This document shows, piece after piece, positions 42,882 through 44,715 of a stretch of DNA of 44,715 nt. Source of the DNA: JBEIFW01 sp044370695 (GTDB taxonomy: Bacteria; Actinomycetota; Acidimicrobiia; Acidimicrobiales; Ilumatobacteraceae). The position numbers were made by a program, and so were the translations under genes. The stretch is taken from the NCBI GenBank assembly GCA_044370695.1, contig JBILVB010000011.1:1-44715 (forward strand), in the 5' to 3' direction. The first letter of the stretch is position 1. Every line of letters begins with the position of its first letter. Below the pieces are notes generated by a model, which saw only the letters and a list, made by a program, of their open reading frames with translations, ran no database searches and was not told the origin of the DNA.

Positions 42882-43762
42882 CACCGGCCGCCACCCGGTA
42901 CCGGGTGTCCCACCGGACCCGGTACGCGTACTCCGCTCCCGTCAGCCATGGCCAGACGATCGCCCATCTGGTGCCTCGCACGACGGCCACGCAGGTCGTC
43001 GTGGCCGCTGCGCTGTCGACCGAGCCTGCGCCCGACCACCGCTCGGAGTACACCGACGGGTTCGGCAACCGGGTCACCTACCTTGCGTTCGAGGAACCCC
43101 ACTACGCCATCGAGTTGACGGCGACGTCCGAGGTGCTCGTGGAGCCGTTCGCGTGGCCGGCGTCGTCACCCCCCTGGGAGGAGGTCGTGACGGCGCTCGA
43201 CACGGACCGCACGGCGGCCGGCATCGAGGCCCGCACGTGCCGCACCCCGTCGACCATGGTCACCTGGCCGCCGGAGGCGCAGGACCTGGCCCGCGGCGCG
43301 TTCCGCCCAGGTCGCCCCCTCCACGATGCCGTCGGCGAGCTCACCACCCGGATCCACCGCGAGTTCCGTTTCGACCCGTCGGCGACCGACGTCTCCACAC
43401 CCGTCGCCGACGTGCTCGCGCGGCGGCGCGGCGTGTGCCAGGACTTCGCCCACCTGGCGATCGCGTGCTGTCGCTCGCTCGGTCTCGCCGCCCGCTACGT
43501 GAGTGGCTACCTCGAGACGCTGCCACCGCCCGGTCGGCCCAAGCTGGTCGGCGCCGACGCCTCGCACGCCTGGTTCGCCGTCTACCTCCCCGGTTGGGGC
43601 TGGTTCGACGCCGACCCGACGAACGATCAGGCGCCGCCCCGCCGTCACGTCACCGTCGCCTGGGGTCGGGACTACGCCGACGTCGCGCCCGCCCGGGGGG
43701 TCGTGTTCGGTCCGGCGACCATGCAGGAGCTCGACGTCGCCGTCGACGTCACCTCGTCCTGA
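42878..43762 (+). CDS. Transglutaminase-like cysteine protease family protein
   Basis: A 294-residue protein with an N-terminal beta domain ('YRVSHRTRYAYSAPVSHGQT') followed by a transglutaminase core. The triad is visible as C187 in 'RRRGVCQDFAHLAIACCRSL', H230 in 'GADASHAWFAVYLPGWGWFD' and D246 in 'DADPTND'. Bacterial members mostly act as peptidases rather than cross-linkers. No signal peptide is seen, so it should be cytosolic. It is the last coupled gene of the ATP-grasp cluster and could remove or trim what the ligases attach (inference). Confidence 0.93.
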   Translation: MTPAATRYRVSHRTRYAYSAPVSHGQTIAHLVPRTTATQVVVAAALSTEPAPDHRSEYTDGFGNRVTYLAFEEPHYAIELTATSEVLVEPFAWPASSPPWEEVVTALDTDRTAAGIEARTCRTPSTMVTWPPEAQDLARGAFRPGRPLHDAVGELTTRIHREFRFDPSATDVSTPVADVLARRRGVCQDFAHLAIACCRSLGLAARYVSGYLETLPPPGRPKLVGADASHAWFAVYLPGWGWFDADPTNDQAPPRRHVTVAWGRDYADVAPARGVVFGPATMQELDVAVDVTSS

Positions 43763-43814
43763 CCACCGCGCCAACCGGCCCATCCCTGCCACACCCTGGC
43801 GAGAAGCTGTGGCC

Positions 43815-44174
43815 ATGGCCGCCGACGCCCCCTGGGGCACCTCCGCTCCCCACCCGGGCCCGGGGGAGTCGGCCACCACGTTGCGCTTCGCGCAGGCGGC
43901 CCGTGCGCTCACCGCCGAGGCTCGCCGTCGCGGCCTGGTCGCGCCGGGGTTCCGCAGCCCGCCGCGGCTCCCCGGCGTCGATCGCAGCCTGGTGCGCCGC
44001 AACGGTGCACCCACCGTGGCCGTGCGGGTCCGGGGTCGGGCCTGGGAGGCGGTCCTCGCCGATCTGATCGCCGGGATCATCGTGGTGAACGGTCTCGTCG
44101 GGCCCGAAGCCGACCGGGTGCGCGGTGCGCTGTGGGCCGCCGCCGGCTATGCGCCGATGGCAGCGGCGGCCTGA
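43815..44174 (+). CDS. Small protein of unknown function downstream of the transglutaminase gene
   Basis: A 119-residue basic protein with an Arg/Ala-rich first half and a helical second half ('AWEAVLADLIAGIIVVNGLV', then 'RVRGALWAAAGYAPMAAAA'). There is no signal peptide, metal motif or recognisable domain. 'APTVAVRVRGRAWEAVLADL' shows alternating strand-helix character that suggests a folded protein rather than a chance frame. It starts 52 bases after the transglutaminase stop on the same strand, so it may belong to that operon. No ribosome site is obvious at the ATG. Confidence 0.6.
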   Translation: MAADAPWGTSAPHPGPGESATTLRFAQAARALTAEARRRGLVAPGFRSPPRLPGVDRSLVRRNGAPTVAVRVRGRAWEAVLADLIAGIIVVNGLVGPEADRVRGALWAAAGYAPMAAAA

Positions 44175-44240
44175 GCCTCAGGACCCTCGCCGGGGCTTTC
44201 GTCCCTGTCGCGGTGGAACGCCGGCTGTTGTGCTCGCACC

Positions 44241-44715
44241 GTGCCCTCACGCTTGGACGACCTGCGAACCGAGGTCCGAGCCTTCGTCACGGACCATGCC
44301 CCGGACGGTCTCGGCGCACTCGAGGCCCATCCGCCCCACGATCGCGTCCCGACGCCTGCGGTCGTGGAGTGGACGCGCCGGCTCCGGGCCGGACGGTGGC
44401 TGTGCCCGTCCTGGCCGGTGGCCTACGGCGGTCGCGCGCTGTCCCCGGTCGAGGTGGCGGTCGTGAACGAGACCTTCGCTCGTGCCGGTGCCCCCCGGGT
44501 CGTGCTCGGCGTCGGTGAGCGCCTCGTCGCCCCGACCCTCCTGGCCCACGGCTCGACCGAACAGAAGGCGCGCTTCCTGCCGCCGTTGCTCGCCGGCGAG
44601 GAGCACTGGTGCCAAGGGTTCTCTGAACCCGAGGCCGGTTCGGACCTCGCCTCGCTGCGTACCCGCGCCACCCTCGACGGGGACCGGCTCGTGATCACCG
44701 GGCAGAAGGTGTGGA
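44241..44715 (+). CDS. Acyl-CoA dehydrogenase, N-terminal part (truncated by window edge)
   Basis: The frame starts at a GTG (VPSRLDDLRTEVRAFVTDH) and stays open to the window end, giving 158 residues of a flavin-dependent acyl-CoA dehydrogenase. These enzymes introduce a double bond at C2-C3 of an acyl-CoA. Visible features are 'GRWLCPSWPVAYGGRALSPV', 'AHGSTEQKARFLPPLLAGEE' and the family signature 'WCQGFSEPEAGSDLASLRTR'. The catalytic base and C-terminal helices lie outside. It starts 66 bases after the small unknown protein. Its exact substrate class cannot be judged from this half. Confidence 0.9.
   Translation, partial: MPSRLDDLRTEVRAFVTDHAPDGLGALEAHPPHDRVPTPAVVEWTRRLRAGRWLCPSWPVAYGGRALSPVEVAVVNETFARAGAPRVVLGVGERLVAPTLLAHGSTEQKARFLPPLLAGEEHWCQGFSEPEAGSDLASLRTRATLDGDRLVITGQKVW

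Overview
The window is a GC-rich bacterial chromosome segment from an actinobacterium, most likely class Acidimicrobiia (inference). Supporting points: a fused CofG/CofH F420-precursor synthase (FbiC), a Ddn-like F420-dependent oxidoreductase, a class II DAHP synthase, a B12-dependent class II ribonucleotide reductase, a DUF1918 protein, a nadD/LytR-like/rsfS operon, frequent GTG starts, many 4-base GTGA/ATGA gene overlaps, and many promoters whose -10 hexamer sits 6-8 bases before the start codon (leaderless mRNAs).

Layout. 1-2640 is an insertion-sequence landing zone: the end of an IS3-family transposase, a complete 1,400-bp ISL3-family element (711-2110) with terminal inverted repeats and a perfect 8-bp target duplication sitting inside a DUF3800 gene, and a degenerate 22-bp tandem array resembling an IS21-type end. 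2641-5742 holds nrdJ and its control region (consensus-like promoter and two NrdR-like boxes). 5743-6023 is gene-free but has a long inverted repeat. 6024-8881 is an HxlR-type regulator translationally coupled to fbiC. 8888-11169 pairs an NYN-domain protein with a fatty-acid:AMP ligase. 11266-15556 carries leuS, a Ddn-like oxidoreductase, an SDR lacking the usual Tyr/Lys, and tRNA-Ala(GGC). 15662-19697 (minus) carries a lipoprotein, a JmjC/cupin-8-like protein and the nadD/LytR-like/rsfS operon. 19820-24389 (plus) carries a group 2 sigma factor, class II DAHP synthase, a carotenoid oxygenase and rlmA. 24376-28113 (minus) has two tandem CaiB/BaiF CoA-transferases and an MFS transporter. 28165-31864 (plus) has a RecB-like nuclease, a PAP2 phosphatase, a DsbA-fold protein and PhoD. 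31896-36448 (minus) has a diguanylate cyclase, a secreted protein, a small membrane protein, an acyl-CoA mutase large subunit and DUF1918. 36603-44715 (plus) has NUDIX, TetR, the circularly permuted ATP-grasp/alpha-E/transglutaminase cluster, an unknown small protein and the start of an acyl-CoA dehydrogenase.

How the genes fit together. FbiC makes the F420 chromophore and the Ddn-like enzyme probably uses F420. NrdJ and the acyl-CoA mutase both need cobalamin. The CoA-transferases, mutase, AMP ligase and acyl-CoA dehydrogenase point to acyl-CoA metabolism. The most intriguing unit is 37955-43762: a complete permuted ATP-grasp gene, a stand-alone alpha-E gene, a second ATP-grasp/alpha-E fusion whose ATP-grasp half has lost key residues, and a transglutaminase-like protease, tightly packed. 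It looks like an uncharacterised peptide-ligation and cleavage system. All functional calls are from reading the sequence and remembered family features; no database search was run.
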